Positions 16,634 through 25,560 of a stretch of 41,801 bases of DNA are shown one piece after another. Source of the DNA: an uncultured Bacteroides sp. (GTDB taxonomy: Bacteria; Bacteroidota; Bacteroidia; Bacteroidales; Bacteroidaceae). The notes under the pieces are model-generated. The model saw only the letters and a program-made list of their open reading frames with translations. It searched no databases and was not told the DNA's origin. The stretch spans positions 1-41,801 of the forward strand of contig USEY01000027.1 in assembly GCA_900553815.1 (NCBI GenBank). The letters are read 5' to 3'. A program made the position numbers and the translations under genes. The number at the start of each line of letters is the position of its first letter. Within the stretch, counting starts at the first letter, position 1.

Positions 16634-17779
16634 ATGAATTTCAGATACCTGAATATGCTGGCAGCTGCCACATTGCTTTGCGCCTGCCAGTCGGCTCCCA
16701 AACAAACGACGATAACCGGTACGCTGACCGGCACTGAGAGCGATACGCTGATTGTGAATTATTTTCCTGTGTCAGACCTGAGCCGGCGCACGATACATCG
16801 TGATACCATTGCCATGCAGCAGGGCAAGTTTACCTACCATTTGGCTAATGACAGTGTGCCCATGGAAGCCTGGCTCTATGCCAAGCCCAAACCCGGAGAG
16901 GCAATGGCTCTGTTGCGTGCCAATACGGGTGTTGTCCTTTTTCCCGGCGAAACGGTGGAAGTGAACGGCGCTGTGAACGATTTCCATATAAAGGGAAATG
17001 ACTTTCATCGAGCCTATGAGGAGGTGCTGGCATTGTGCAAACCCTATCGGGAGAAGATGGATAGCGTGACACACACCATTACGGCCATGCAGGCTGCGGG
17101 GACACTGAGTCCTGACAAACTCGACTCGCTACGACAACTGTTTCTTCCCGTCTACGAAGAGATGAAGGGAGTGAAGAAAGACTTCCTCCGCCGTCATGCC
17201 GACGAGGATATTGCCGTCTATCTGCTGGCCGACTTGGGACGGGAGGCCGGCGATATGCTCGACCTGATTGGCGAGAAAGCCCGCAAAGGTCCCTTGGCTT
17301 CGCTTTACCAGGCTATGGAAGAGTCGCTTGCACGGCAGAAAGCTGTAGAGGAGGCTCGCAAGAATATGGTAGAAGGAGCCGAAGCACCCGACTTCACGCT
17401 GAAAGACTTGGCGGGTAATGACTTTAGCCTCTCTTCCCTGCGGGGCAAGTACGTTGTGCTGGACTTCTGGGGCAGCTGGTGCGGTTGGTGCATCAAGGGC
17501 ATCCCCGACATGAAGAAATACTACACCAAGTACAAAGACCGTATGGAAATAGTGGGCGTGGACTGCCGCGACACGGAGGAGAAGTGGAAAGCAGCGGTAG
17601 AGAAGTATGAACTGCCGTGGCTGCACGTGCGCAATACCGATGAGGCTGACATTACGGTGAAGTATGGCATACAGGGTTATCCTACCAAAATAGTTGTCGA
17701 CCCCGAAGGAAGGGTGGCAAAGATTGTTGTGGGCGAAGACCCGGCTTTCTATAAGTACCTGGACGAGTTATTCAAATAA
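16634..17779 (+). CDS. TlpA-like thioredoxin-fold lipoprotein
   Basis: A 381-residue lipoprotein: signal with lipobox ending at Cys18 (LLCAC), an N-terminal DUF4369-like beta domain (about 25-130), a helical linker (140-240) and a C-terminal thioredoxin/AhpC-TSA domain. The redox motif is intact, Cys283-Gly-Trp-Cys286 in FWGSWCGWC, and the cis-Pro segment IQGYPTKIVVD follows. The family acts as an envelope thiol-disulfide reductase; Bacteroides genomes carry many paralogues with uncertain substrates. The ATG at 16634 begins the signal peptide. Second gene of the 16299-20437 operon. Confidence 0.92.
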   Translation: MNFRYLNMLAAATLLCACQSAPKQTTITGTLTGTESDTLIVNYFPVSDLSRRTIHRDTIAMQQGKFTYHLANDSVPMEAWLYAKPKPGEAMALLRANTGVVLFPGETVEVNGAVNDFHIKGNDFHRAYEEVLALCKPYREKMDSVTHTITAMQAAGTLSPDKLDSLRQLFLPVYEEMKGVKKDFLRRHADEDIAVYLLADLGREAGDMLDLIGEKARKGPLASLYQAMEESLARQKAVEEARKNMVEGAEAPDFTLKDLAGNDFSLSSLRGKYVVLDFWGSWCGWCIKGIPDMKKYYTKYKDRMEIVGVDCRDTEEKWKAAVEKYELPWLHVRNTDEADITVKYGIQGYPTKIVVDPEGRVAKIVVGEDPAFYKYLDELFK

Positions 17780-17800
17780 CCTTCTCAATTCAAAGGCCTT

Positions 17801-18565
17801 ATGAAGAATATATATTTCCTCTCCGATGCACATCTGGGTTCGCGTGCCATTGAGCATGGACGGACACAGGAGCGCAGGCTGGTCAACTTTCTGGACAGCA
17901 TCAAGCACAAGGCGGCAGCCGTTTTCCTCTTGGGCGACATGTTCGACTTCTGGTACGAGTTTAAGCTGGTGGTACCCAAAGGCTATACCCGTTTCTTGGG
18001 AAAGCTGTCGGAGCTGACCGACATGGGTGTGGAAGTCCACTTCTTTACGGGCAACCACGACATCTGGTGCGGCGACTACCTGACCAAGGAGTGCGGAGTC
18101 ATCGTCCATCGCGAACCGATGACCATGGAGCTGTGTGACAAGCTGTTCTACCTGGCCCACGGCGATGGGCTGGGCGACCCGGACAAGAAGTTCAAGATGC
18201 TGCGTGCCATGTTCCACAGTCATACGCTGCAGCGACTCTTCTCGGCCATTCATCCCCGCTGGAGTGTGGAGTTGGGGCTGAGCTGGGCCAAGCATAGCCG
18301 CCTGAAACGGGTGGACGGCAAGGAACCCGACTATATGGGCGAAGATAAGGAGAACCTCGTGATTTATGCCAAGGATTACTTGAAGAGCCATCCGGCTATC
18401 AATTTCTTTATCTTCGGCCATCGACACATAGAGCTCGACCTGATGCTGAGTGCTACGTCGCGTGTGCTGATTCTGGGCGATTGGATTAATTGCTTCTCTT
18501 ATGCGGTGTACGATGGCGAGCATCTGTTTCTTGAAAACTATATTGAGGGTGAAACCATTCTTTAA
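17801..18565 (+). CDS. lpxH: UDP-2,3-diacylglucosamine diphosphatase
   Basis: A membrane-associated metallophosphoesterase that cleaves UDP-2,3-diacylglucosamine to lipid X and UMP in lipid A synthesis. The 254-residue protein has all metal-binding blocks: LSDAHLG, LLGDMFDFW, FTGNHDIW, LAHGDGLG and FGHRHIELD, close to the LpxH subclass. It is the third gene of its operon, 21 bases after the TlpA-like gene. A cytosolic enzyme is expected, and no signal peptide is seen. Confidence 0.93.
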   Translation: MKNIYFLSDAHLGSRAIEHGRTQERRLVNFLDSIKHKAAAVFLLGDMFDFWYEFKLVVPKGYTRFLGKLSELTDMGVEVHFFTGNHDIWCGDYLTKECGVIVHREPMTMELCDKLFYLAHGDGLGDPDKKFKMLRAMFHSHTLQRLFSAIHPRWSVELGLSWAKHSRLKRVDGKEPDYMGEDKENLVIYAKDYLKSHPAINFFIFGHRHIELDLMLSATSRVLILGDWINCFSYAVYDGEHLFLENYIEGETIL

Positions 18566-18577
18566 AACAAAACATAA

Positions 18578-20437
18578 ATGCAAACAATGAAACACTTATT
18601 TCTAAAGCCATTTTTGACTATTGGCTTTTGCGTGGCCAGTTTGTTGCCGATATTCGGACAGACCGAGGCGCCTACGCTGGTGGTACGCATTGACGACCTT
18701 GGCGCCTTTCATTCGGTGAACAAGGCATGTATAGAGACTTATCGTTCGGGCATTGCCCAGTCGGTAGAGGTCATGCCTGTGGCTGCCTGGTTTTCTGAGG
18801 CAGTGAAAATGCTTCGCGAGAATCCCGGGCTCGACGTGGGTATCCACCTGGCCATTACCAGCGAATGGGAGAACGTGAAGTGGCGCCCGCTGACCCATTG
18901 TCCCAGCCTGACGGACGAGAACGGCTATTTCTATCCCATGATGTCGCCCAATCCGGCTTATCCCGGACAGGCTGTGACAGAGCGGAAGTGGAACCTGCAG
19001 GAGATTGAGCAGGAATTTCGCGCCCAGATAGAGCTGGCGTTGAAGAACATTCCGCAGGTCAGCCACCTGTCAGGTCACATGCTGTCTACCGGTTTCGACG
19101 CCGAAGTCAACCGCATGGTGCTTCGCCTGGCGCGCGAATACAATCTGCCTTCCATCGACCGCTTCGACTCGCAGGCCGACTATGGTTTCACCTACATAGG
19201 TTATGACGGTCCTAGCCGGACATCGGCGGAGAAAGAGGAAAGCTTCATCAAGATGCTTCAGAAGCTGGAGCCGGGCAAGCGTTATCTGTTTCTTGACCAT
19301 CCGGCCTATAACGACGACGAGATGTCTACAGTCTTCCATATTGGCTATGAGAACGTGGCCGAGGACCGCCAGGGCGTAACCGATGTGTTGACCAGCGACC
19401 GTGTGAAGCAGGTCATTGCCGAGCGTGGCATCAAGCTGCAGACCATTAACGCATTGACCAAGTCGTTGCCTCGTGCCGTGCCTTCAAAGAAGTTTGGCAA
19501 GGCGCTGAATGCCTATCTGAAGGCGGTGGACAAGTCTGAACAAGACCTGCATAGCATCATGGTGGTGCAGCACGGCCGTGTGATAGGCGAGCAATGGAGA
19601 GGCGATGCAGCCCCCGATGTGCCGCATATACTGAATTCTATCAGCAAGACATTTACTTCTACTGCCGTGGGACTGGCCATTGCCGAAGGCAAGCTGAAGC
19701 TGGACGACCGGGTGATTTCCTTCTTCCCGGACGACTTGCCTGCCGAGGTAAGCGACAATCTGTCGGCTATGACCGTGCGCCACTTGCTGACCATGCATAG
19801 CGGTCACGAACGTGACCTGGCCCCTTTGGTCAATGACAGCTGCAACTGGGTGAAGCTGTTCCTGTCTCAGCCGGTGCCTCTGAAGCCGGGCACTTATTAT
19901 GCCTACAACAGCCTGGGCACGTATATGCTGTCGGCCATCGTACAGAAGGTTACCGGTCAGAAGCTGGTTGATTACCTTTATCCCCGTCTGTTCCGTCCGC
20001 TGGGCATTGTTGATGTGCAGTGGAAGGAAAGTCCCCAAGGCATTAACTATGGCGGTTGGGGCCTCTATCTGAAAACGGAAGACCTGGCCAAGTTGGGACA
20101 GCTGTACCTGCAAAAAGGACAGTGGAACGGACGTCAGCTGGTGCCGGCCGAATGGATAGCCGAGGCTTCGGCACGCCAGGTTGAGTCGTTGCCGGCCGGC
20201 ATGTCACCCCAAATGGTGAAGAAGGCAGGCCTGACAACAAAGAACAGCGACTGGCTGCAAGGCTATGGCTATCAGCTGTGGCGTTGCCGTCACAATGCTT
20301 ACCGGGCCGACGGTGCCAATGGCCAGTATATATTGGTCTTGCCCGAAAAGGATGCGGTGATTGCCGTTACGGCCAATATCGGTGACATGCAGGCCGAGCT
20401 GAACCTGATTTGGAAACATCTGCTGCCTGCTCTGTAA
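18578..20437 (+). CDS. Fusion of YdjC/ChbG-like deacetylase and class C beta-lactamase-fold hydrolase
   Basis: A 619-residue exported two-domain enzyme. After a signal peptide (about 1-28) residues 32-300 resemble YdjC/ChbG carbohydrate deacetylases: metal-binding VVRIDDLGAFH, VGIHLAITSEW and VSHLSGHM. Residues 310-619 are a serine hydrolase of the class C beta-lactamase/esterase fold: nucleophile Ser354 and Lys357 in NSISKTFTSTAVG, the tyrosine motif YYAYNSLGTYMLSA, and the C-terminal YGYQLWRC region. The two activities could act in succession on an acetylated or amide/ester-linked envelope or dietary glycan. The start could also be ATG 18587. It ends the operon and is followed by a strong hairpin. 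Confidence 0.88.
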   Translation: MQTMKHLFLKPFLTIGFCVASLLPIFGQTEAPTLVVRIDDLGAFHSVNKACIETYRSGIAQSVEVMPVAAWFSEAVKMLRENPGLDVGIHLAITSEWENVKWRPLTHCPSLTDENGYFYPMMSPNPAYPGQAVTERKWNLQEIEQEFRAQIELALKNIPQVSHLSGHMLSTGFDAEVNRMVLRLAREYNLPSIDRFDSQADYGFTYIGYDGPSRTSAEKEESFIKMLQKLEPGKRYLFLDHPAYNDDEMSTVFHIGYENVAEDRQGVTDVLTSDRVKQVIAERGIKLQTINALTKSLPRAVPSKKFGKALNAYLKAVDKSEQDLHSIMVVQHGRVIGEQWRGDAAPDVPHILNSISKTFTSTAVGLAIAEGKLKLDDRVISFFPDDLPAEVSDNLSAMTVRHLLTMHSGHERDLAPLVNDSCNWVKLFLSQPVPLKPGTYYAYNSLGTYMLSAIVQKVTGQKLVDYLYPRLFRPLGIVDVQWKESPQGINYGGWGLYLKTEDLAKLGQLYLQKGQWNGRQLVPAEWIAEASARQVESLPAGMSPQMVKKAGLTTKNSDWLQGYGYQLWRCRHNAYRADGANGQYILVLPEKDAVIAVTANIGDMQAELNLIWKHLLPAL

Positions 20438-20468
20438 GAAGGAGTGGCAGACCGGATGGCGATGATAG

Positions 20469-20509
20469 GCAACTGACAACCGGAGGCATAGCCGGCGGTT
20501 GTCAGTTGC
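20469..20509 (+). terminator. Strong hairpin after the fusion gene
   Basis: Perfect 14-bp arms, GCAACTGACAACCG (20469-20482) and CGGTTGTCAGTTGC (20496-20509), with a 13-base loop. No T-run follows, so it may be a terminator or a stabilising 3' structure. Confidence 0.6.
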
Positions 20510-20583
20510 AAATTGCTTCTGGGCGACACACGAATGACGGTTCTGCCATTTCGCTTGCATTTTGTGAAGAATGAACGGGCGGT

Positions 20584-20616
20584 TTTGACTCGTTTCATTT
20601 CTTTTTTGTATTTTTG
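20584..20616 (+). promoter_or_regulatory. Consensus promoter for metF-holB-ricT-gldH
   Basis: TTTG (20584-20587), a 21-bp spacer and TATTTTTG (20609-20616) match the Bacteroidetes consensus. The leader to metF is about 95 bases; I see no clear SAM or cobalamin riboswitch in it. Confidence 0.7.
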
Positions 20617-20717
20617 TTCCCATTGTTCCACTTCCGCCTTGGGCGTTTGGCCGAGGAATACCGGCCGATCGGCAGGGTGGAGATATTCGGTTTCATATAT
20701 CAACTGAAAACCCCGAC

Positions 20718-21671
20718 ATGAGAGTAATAGATATTATAAACAATAATACCAGCCCTATCTTCTCTTTCGAGCTCCTGCCGCCCCTGAAGGGTACCGGCAT
20801 TGAGAAGGTGTATGCCACAATTGACATGCTGCGCGAGTTCGACCCCAAATACATCAACATTACCACCCACCGGAGCGAGTACGTCTATCAGGATCTTGGC
20901 AACGGACTGTTCAAGCGCAACAAGTGGCGCCGTCGTCCCGGCACGGTGGCTGTAGCTGCCGCCATACAGAACAAGTATGGCATCAAGGTTGTGCCCCATA
21001 TCCTGTGCAGCGGATTCACGCGCGAGGATACGGAATATGTGTTGCTCGACCTCCAGTTCCTGGGCATCACCGACCTGCTGGTGTTGCGTGGCGACAAGGC
21101 CCACCATGAGTCGGTCTTCACGCCCGAGGGAAACGGATACCGTCATGCCGTGGAGTTGCAGGAGCAGATAAACAACTTCAACCAGGGCATCTTTGTGGAC
21201 GGTTCGGAGATGATACCCACGCGTACGCCTTTCTCCTACGGCGTGGCCTGCTATCCCGAGAAGCACGAGGAGGCGCCCAACATGGAGTCGGACATCTACT
21301 GGCTGAAGCGTAAGATGGAGGCTGGAGCCGAATATGCCGTGACGCAGCTGTTCTATGACAACCGCAAGTTTTTTGCCTTTGTCGAGCGTGCCCGTCAGGC
21401 AGGCATCACGATACCCATTGTTCCCGGTATCAAACCGCTGAAGAAACTGTCGCAACTCAACGTCATCCCCAAGACTTTCAAGGTAGATTTGCCCGAAGAG
21501 CTGACGCACGAGATTGCTAAATGTAAGACGGATGCTGACATGCAGCAGTTGGGTGTGGAATGGTGCATCAAGCAATGCCGCGAACTGTTGGCGGCTGGTG
21601 TGCCGGGCATTCATTTCTTCTCCATTGGTGCGGCCGACAGCATTCGCGAGGTGGCGCGCCAGATTTATTGA
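20718..21671 (+). CDS. metF: Methylenetetrahydrofolate reductase
   Basis: A cytosolic flavoenzyme that reduces 5,10-methylene-THF to 5-methyl-THF for methionine synthesis. The 317-residue protein has the TIM-barrel motifs: FSFELLPPLKG, YINITTHRSE, VVPHILCSGFTRED, DLLVLRGDK, FSYGVACYPEKHEEAP, EYAVTQLFYDN, IPIVPGIKPL and the C-terminal GIHFFSIG. Flavin- and folate-binding residues look intact. It is first in an operon with holB, ricT and gldH. Confidence 0.97.
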   Translation: MRVIDIINNNTSPIFSFELLPPLKGTGIEKVYATIDMLREFDPKYINITTHRSEYVYQDLGNGLFKRNKWRRRPGTVAVAAAIQNKYGIKVVPHILCSGFTREDTEYVLLDLQFLGITDLLVLRGDKAHHESVFTPEGNGYRHAVELQEQINNFNQGIFVDGSEMIPTRTPFSYGVACYPEKHEEAPNMESDIYWLKRKMEAGAEYAVTQLFYDNRKFFAFVERARQAGITIPIVPGIKPLKKLSQLNVIPKTFKVDLPEELTHEIAKCKTDADMQQLGVEWCIKQCRELLAAGVPGIHFFSIGAADSIREVARQIY

Positions 21672-21756
21672 GAAGGCTTGGAAGACGTTGACGGCTTGTC
21701 CCCGTGGGCAAGTCGTAGACGAATTAAGTATATAAGAAGTTCTTAGAGAAAAAGAT

Positions 21757-22884
21757 ATGTTTCAGTTCAAGGATGTAGTAGGACAGGAAGCGGCCAAGCA
21801 ACGCTTGCGGCTTGAGGTGCAGGAAGGACGCATTGCCCATGCTATGCTGTTTTGCGGCCCTGCGGGCTCGGGCAAACTGCCGTTGGCGTTGGCATACGCT
21901 CATTATGTGTGCTGTCCTCACCGTTCGGCCGAAGACGCCTGTGGTGAGTGTCCTACGTGTGCCAAGTGGAACAAACTGGCCCATCCCGACCTGCATTTCC
22001 TTTTCCCTGTAGTGAAGAACAGCAAGAAGAAGAAAGAACAGTGCGACGACTTCCTGCCCGAGTGGCGCAACCTGCTGCTCGAGACTCCTTACTTTGGTCT
22101 GAACCGCTGGCAGAAGGAACTGGGAGCCGAGAACGGGCAGCCCATCATCTATGCCCGCGAGAGCGACGAACTGTTGCGTAAGCTCAGCCTGAAGTCTATG
22201 GAAGGCGGCTATAAGGTGGTCATCATCTGGCTTCCCGAGAAGTTGCACGAGGTTTGTGCCAACAAACTGCTGAAGCTGCTGGAAGAACCTCCTTCGCAAA
22301 CACTCTTCCTGCTGGTATCGGAAGCTCCCGAACGGATATTGCCTACCATCCTCAGCCGTACGCAGCGTTTCGACGTGCCGCGCATCGAGGAACGCGACAT
22401 GGCTTTGTTCTTGCGTCAGCAGTGCGGACTTACCGAAGTTGACAGTGCCAACATAGCCCATCTGGCCAATGGCAACCTTATCAATGCGCTTGAGGCTATG
22501 AAGCCCGATGCCGATACGGCTCTTTTCTTCGAGCTCTTCGTCAGCCTGATGAGGCTGGCCTGGCAGCGCAAGATCAGGGAAATGAAACTCTGGAGCGAGC
22601 AGGTGGCAGCCTTGGGACGTGAGCGGCAGAAATACTTCCTGGAATATTGCCAGCGCATGGTGCGCGAAAACTTCATATACAACTTTCACTGCGCCGACAT
22701 GAACTATATGACGGTGGGTGAGGAGAACTTTTCCACCCGTTTCGCACCTTATATCAATGAGCGAAACGTAATGGGCATGATGGACGAACTGGCTCAGGCG
22801 CAGGTGCACGTGGAACAGAACGTCAATCCCCGCATGATTTTCTTCGATTTTGCCTTGAAGATGATTGTGCTTTTGAAACAATGA
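21757..22884 (+). CDS. holB: DNA polymerase III delta-prime subunit
   Basis: A clamp-loader subunit of the replisome (375 residues). The AAA+ core starts VVGQEAAKQRL and has a P-loop-like GPAGSGKLPLAL in which the Ser/Thr after the Lys is replaced by Leu, consistent with the non-ATP-hydrolysing delta-prime subunit. A cysteine cluster (CCPHRSAEDACGECPTC) matches its zinc module. Later segments include KVVIIWLPEKLHEVCANKLLK, LLEEPP and LSRTQRFDVPRI. It is 85 bases after metF and 47 before ricT. Confidence 0.93.
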   Translation: MFQFKDVVGQEAAKQRLRLEVQEGRIAHAMLFCGPAGSGKLPLALAYAHYVCCPHRSAEDACGECPTCAKWNKLAHPDLHFLFPVVKNSKKKKEQCDDFLPEWRNLLLETPYFGLNRWQKELGAENGQPIIYARESDELLRKLSLKSMEGGYKVVIIWLPEKLHEVCANKLLKLLEEPPSQTLFLLVSEAPERILPTILSRTQRFDVPRIEERDMALFLRQQCGLTEVDSANIAHLANGNLINALEAMKPDADTALFFELFVSLMRLAWQRKIREMKLWSEQVAALGRERQKYFLEYCQRMVRENFIYNFHCADMNYMTVGEENFSTRFAPYINERNVMGMMDELAQAQVHVEQNVNPRMIFFDFALKMIVLLKQ

Positions 22885-22931
22885 CAACCCGAGGCCGGAG
22901 CTTCTTGGCACCGGCCCATAAATATACTTGG

Positions 22932-24578
22932 ATGACTATGGATACAGATTTTAAATTACATAATGGTGGTGGCGGATTGTGCTGCAAGAGCTGCGGACGG
23001 CAGGACAAGCAGCTGAACACGTACGACTGGCTGGCCGACGTGCCGGGCAATGACCGGGAGAGCGACCTGGTGGAAGTGCAATTCAAGAACACCCGCAAGG
23101 GCTACTACCGCAACAGCAATCACATTCCGCTGGAGAAGGGCGACATCGTGGCCGTGGAAGCCACACCCGGACACGACATCGGGGTCGTTACCCTGACCGG
23201 CCGGCTTGTGCCCCTGCAACTGCGCAAGGCCAATATACGTTCGGAGGCCGACATCAAACGTATCTACCGCAAGGCCAAACCCATAGATATGGAGAAGTAT
23301 GAGGAGGCTAAAGCCCGCGAGCACGATACCATGATTCGCTCCCGTCAGATAGCGAAGAGCCTGAACCTGGACATGAAGATTGGCGATGTGGAATATCAGG
23401 GCGATGGCAACAAGGCCATATTCTATTATATAGCCGATGACCGGGTAGACTTCCGCCAACTTATCAAGGTGCTGGCCGAAGCCTTCCGCGTGCGCATTGA
23501 AATGAAGCAGATTGGTGCCCGGCAGGAAGCCGGCAGAATCGGAGGTATCGGTCCTTGCGGACGCGAGCTTTGTTGTGCCACCTGGATGACCTCTTTCGTG
23601 TCGGTGTCTACCAGTGCAGCCCGTTATCAGGACATCTCCCTGAATCCGCAAAAACTGGCCGGACAGTGTGCCAAGCTGAAGTGCTGCCTCAACTATGAGA
23701 TAGACTGCTATGTGGAGGCACAACGCCGCTTGCCTTCGAAGGAAGTCACCCTGCTGACAAAAGATGCGGAGTTCTTCTTCTTCAAGGCCGATATTCTGAG
23801 CGGTCAGGTGACTTATTCTACCGACAAGTCCATTGCTGCCAATGCCGTAACCATCAGTGCCCGCCGTGCGTTCGAGATAATCAACCTTAACAAGCGCGGC
23901 ATCAAGCCCGACAGCTTGCAGGATTTGCCCGAGAACGAGAACCGCAAGGCTGCCGACTTGCTGGAGCAGGAGAGCGTGACGCGCTTTGACCGCAACCGCA
24001 AAGGCAAGAAAGGGGGAGGCGGTGAAAAGAAACCGCAGGAGAATGCTCCTGCCGCTGCAGCACAGCCTGCCGGAAACAACGGCGGAGCCGCACCCGGAAG
24101 CGGACGAAACAAGAAGAAAAAGAAACAAGACCCGGCCCGCCGACAGGATGCTGAAGCCAAAGCTGCCCGCAACGGTGAGCAGAAACCGGCTGCCGACAAA
24201 CCGGCCGCTCCACAGAAACCAGCTGCCGAGGCTCGCCCCAAACAGGACAACCAGCCCCGTAAGAATGGAAACGAAGGCCAGCGCAAGGCCGATGGCGGCA
24301 ACCCGCGCAAACCGGAGGGAGAGCCGCGCAAACCTGAGAATGACAATCAGCGTAAGCCCGATAATGCTCAACGCAAGTCTGACAACGAAGGCCAGCGCAA
24401 GGTCGATGGCGGTAACCCGCGTAAGCCGGAAGGAGAACAGCGTAAGCCTGAGAATGACGGCGGCCAGCGCAAGCCTGAAAACAACCGCAAGCAACGGCCG
24501 GCCAATCGTCCGAAACCTCAAGAGGGAAAGGAGAACAATAATGAGAAACCTGTTCAGACTCCCCCGCGGGAGCAATAA
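22932..24578 (+). CDS. ricT: PSP1/RicT (YaaT)-family protein with long basic disordered tail
   Basis: A 548-residue protein with a PSP1/YaaT core (about 1-330) and an extended low-complexity tail (350-548) rich in Lys, Arg, Pro, Asn and Gln. The core has the family's cysteine pattern (GGLCCKSCGR, IGGIGPCGRELCCATW, CAKLKCCLNYE), which in B. subtilis RicT belongs to a complex with iron-sulfur clusters that affects RNA processing. The tail contains a tandem duplication of 114 bp (38 residues) beginning at 24270 and 24384, with NEGQRK..DGGNPRKPEGE in both. ATG 22938 is an alternative start. Its 3' end overlaps gldH by 38 bases. Confidence 0.9.
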   Translation: MTMDTDFKLHNGGGGLCCKSCGRQDKQLNTYDWLADVPGNDRESDLVEVQFKNTRKGYYRNSNHIPLEKGDIVAVEATPGHDIGVVTLTGRLVPLQLRKANIRSEADIKRIYRKAKPIDMEKYEEAKAREHDTMIRSRQIAKSLNLDMKIGDVEYQGDGNKAIFYYIADDRVDFRQLIKVLAEAFRVRIEMKQIGARQEAGRIGGIGPCGRELCCATWMTSFVSVSTSAARYQDISLNPQKLAGQCAKLKCCLNYEIDCYVEAQRRLPSKEVTLLTKDAEFFFFKADILSGQVTYSTDKSIAANAVTISARRAFEIINLNKRGIKPDSLQDLPENENRKAADLLEQESVTRFDRNRKGKKGGGGEKKPQENAPAAAAQPAGNNGGAAPGSGRNKKKKKQDPARRQDAEAKAARNGEQKPAADKPAAPQKPAAEARPKQDNQPRKNGNEGQRKADGGNPRKPEGEPRKPENDNQRKPDNAQRKSDNEGQRKVDGGNPRKPEGEQRKPENDGGQRKPENNRKQRPANRPKPQEGKENNNEKPVQTPPREQ

Positions 24579-25053
24579 TCCTTTTCACATACGCCTGTCC
24601 GCCCTGCTCGCAGGCATGGCGGCGGCTCTGTTGCTTGGCGCATGCCTGCCTCGGCAGACCGTGTATCATCACTATGAGTCACTGCCTGCCGAGGGTTGGC
24701 ATAAGGGAGATACGTTGCGCTTCGAAGCCCAGGTGCCCGACTCGCAAGTCTACTGCCGCCTGAATGTAGAAGTGCGCAACCGCAACGACTATCCTTACCG
24801 CAACCTGCCCTTGCGCATAGCCTGCCTTACGGCCGACAGTCTGCAACTGCCACCCGACACGCTGGATATTTTCCTGGCCAACGATGACGGCGGATGGCTG
24901 GGGACAGGATTGGGCAATTACTACCAGCTGTCGCAGTTCGTTGGAAGCGTCCACATACGCAAGCCGGGTACATACACTTTCCAGGTTACCTGCCTCTTGC
25001 CCGATACAGTGGTGACGGGAATTAATGATATAGGCATCCGGTTGGAGCGCTAA
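24541..25053 (+). CDS. gldH: Gliding-motility-type lipoprotein GldH
   Basis: A 170-residue outer-membrane or periplasmic lipoprotein (lipobox LLLGAC, Cys35). GldH is needed for gliding in Flavobacterium, but homologues are also kept in non-gliding Bacteroides, where the role is unknown. Segments YRNLPLRIACLTADS, DIFLANDDGGWLGTGLGNYYQL and PGTYTFQVTCLLPD are typical. The start at 24541 lies inside the ricT coding end (38-base overlap in another frame), so the two are translationally linked. An internal ATG at residue 26 would remove most of the signal and is less likely. Confidence 0.9.
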   Translation: MRNLFRLPRGSNNPFHIRLSALLAGMAAALLLGACLPRQTVYHHYESLPAEGWHKGDTLRFEAQVPDSQVYCRLNVEVRNRNDYPYRNLPLRIACLTADSLQLPPDTLDIFLANDDGGWLGTGLGNYYQLSQFVGSVHIRKPGTYTFQVTCLLPDTVVTGINDIGIRLER

Positions 25054-25182
25054 TCAGAGGCTGGGAGACGGACACTCTCCAACGTTTGGAAACGAAGGCC
25101 GGGCGAGGTCCACGTGCTACGCTCACCGCGGGTGCGCCGCTGTGGGTTCAGGGTAGCTCGCAGTCCTCTCTCATGCAGCCCG

Positions 25183-25315
25183 GAAAAAGACGCGCGTCTT
25201 TGCAGAAAAACACAGGCGTCTTTCCGTAGAAACACAGGCGTCTTTGGGGGTGAAACACGAGCGTCTTTCAGCAGGAACACGGGCGTCTTTCAGCAGGAAC
25301 ACAGGCGTCTTTTTC
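25183..25315. repeat. 22-bp tandem repeat array with inverted terminal units
   Basis: Six units spaced 22-23 bp, each holding GCGTCTTT and most ending GAACA or GAAACA (starts at 25191, 25213, 25235, 25258, 25280, 25302). The outer edges are inverted: GAAAAAGACGC at 25183-25193 is the exact reverse complement of GCGTCTTTTTC at 25305-25315, so the whole array can fold as one stem-loop. A 16-bp palindrome AAAGACGCGCGTCTTT marks the left edge. It lies after gldH in a convergent intergenic region; the period is not a multiple of three and no ORF is supported. Confidence 0.85.
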
Positions 25316-25506
25316 GAGGTTGATAGCCGTGATAATATAATATCTTGATTATTAGTGGTTTGAAAAAATAACGTTAGTAGCCGACTGCCTGCTTCAGCTT
25401 GTCTTGCAGCATGGAAATTCTCTGCTGAACTGTTCTTTCCAATCAGCATGGCATGCCCACAAATTTCCTCTTGCCCCCTCATCTTGTAGGCGGTGCGATA
25501 AAAAAG

Positions 25507-25557
25507 AGAAGGAGGAGAATGCTCCGCGGTGTTGCCCGTGGTCATTCTCCTCCTTCT
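25507..25557 (-). terminator. Terminator for the M13 peptidase gene
   Basis: Perfect 15-bp arms AGAAGGAGGAGAATG (25507-25521) and CATTCTCCTCCTTCT (25543-25557). Read on the minus strand the stem is followed by CTTTTTTATC, a good U-tract, so it terminates transcription from the peptidase gene about 240 bases downstream of its stop. Confidence 0.8.
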
Positions 25558-25560
25558 TTG

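Noticed and set aside
20617..20717. Riboswitch in the metF leader
   Set aside because: I looked for SAM or cobalamin riboswitch core elements and did not find a convincing set of helices.
22956..24575. 539-codon ORF on the minus strand opposite ricT
   Set aside because: It mirrors ricT, including its repeat tail, and is hydrophobic low-complexity without recognisable domains.
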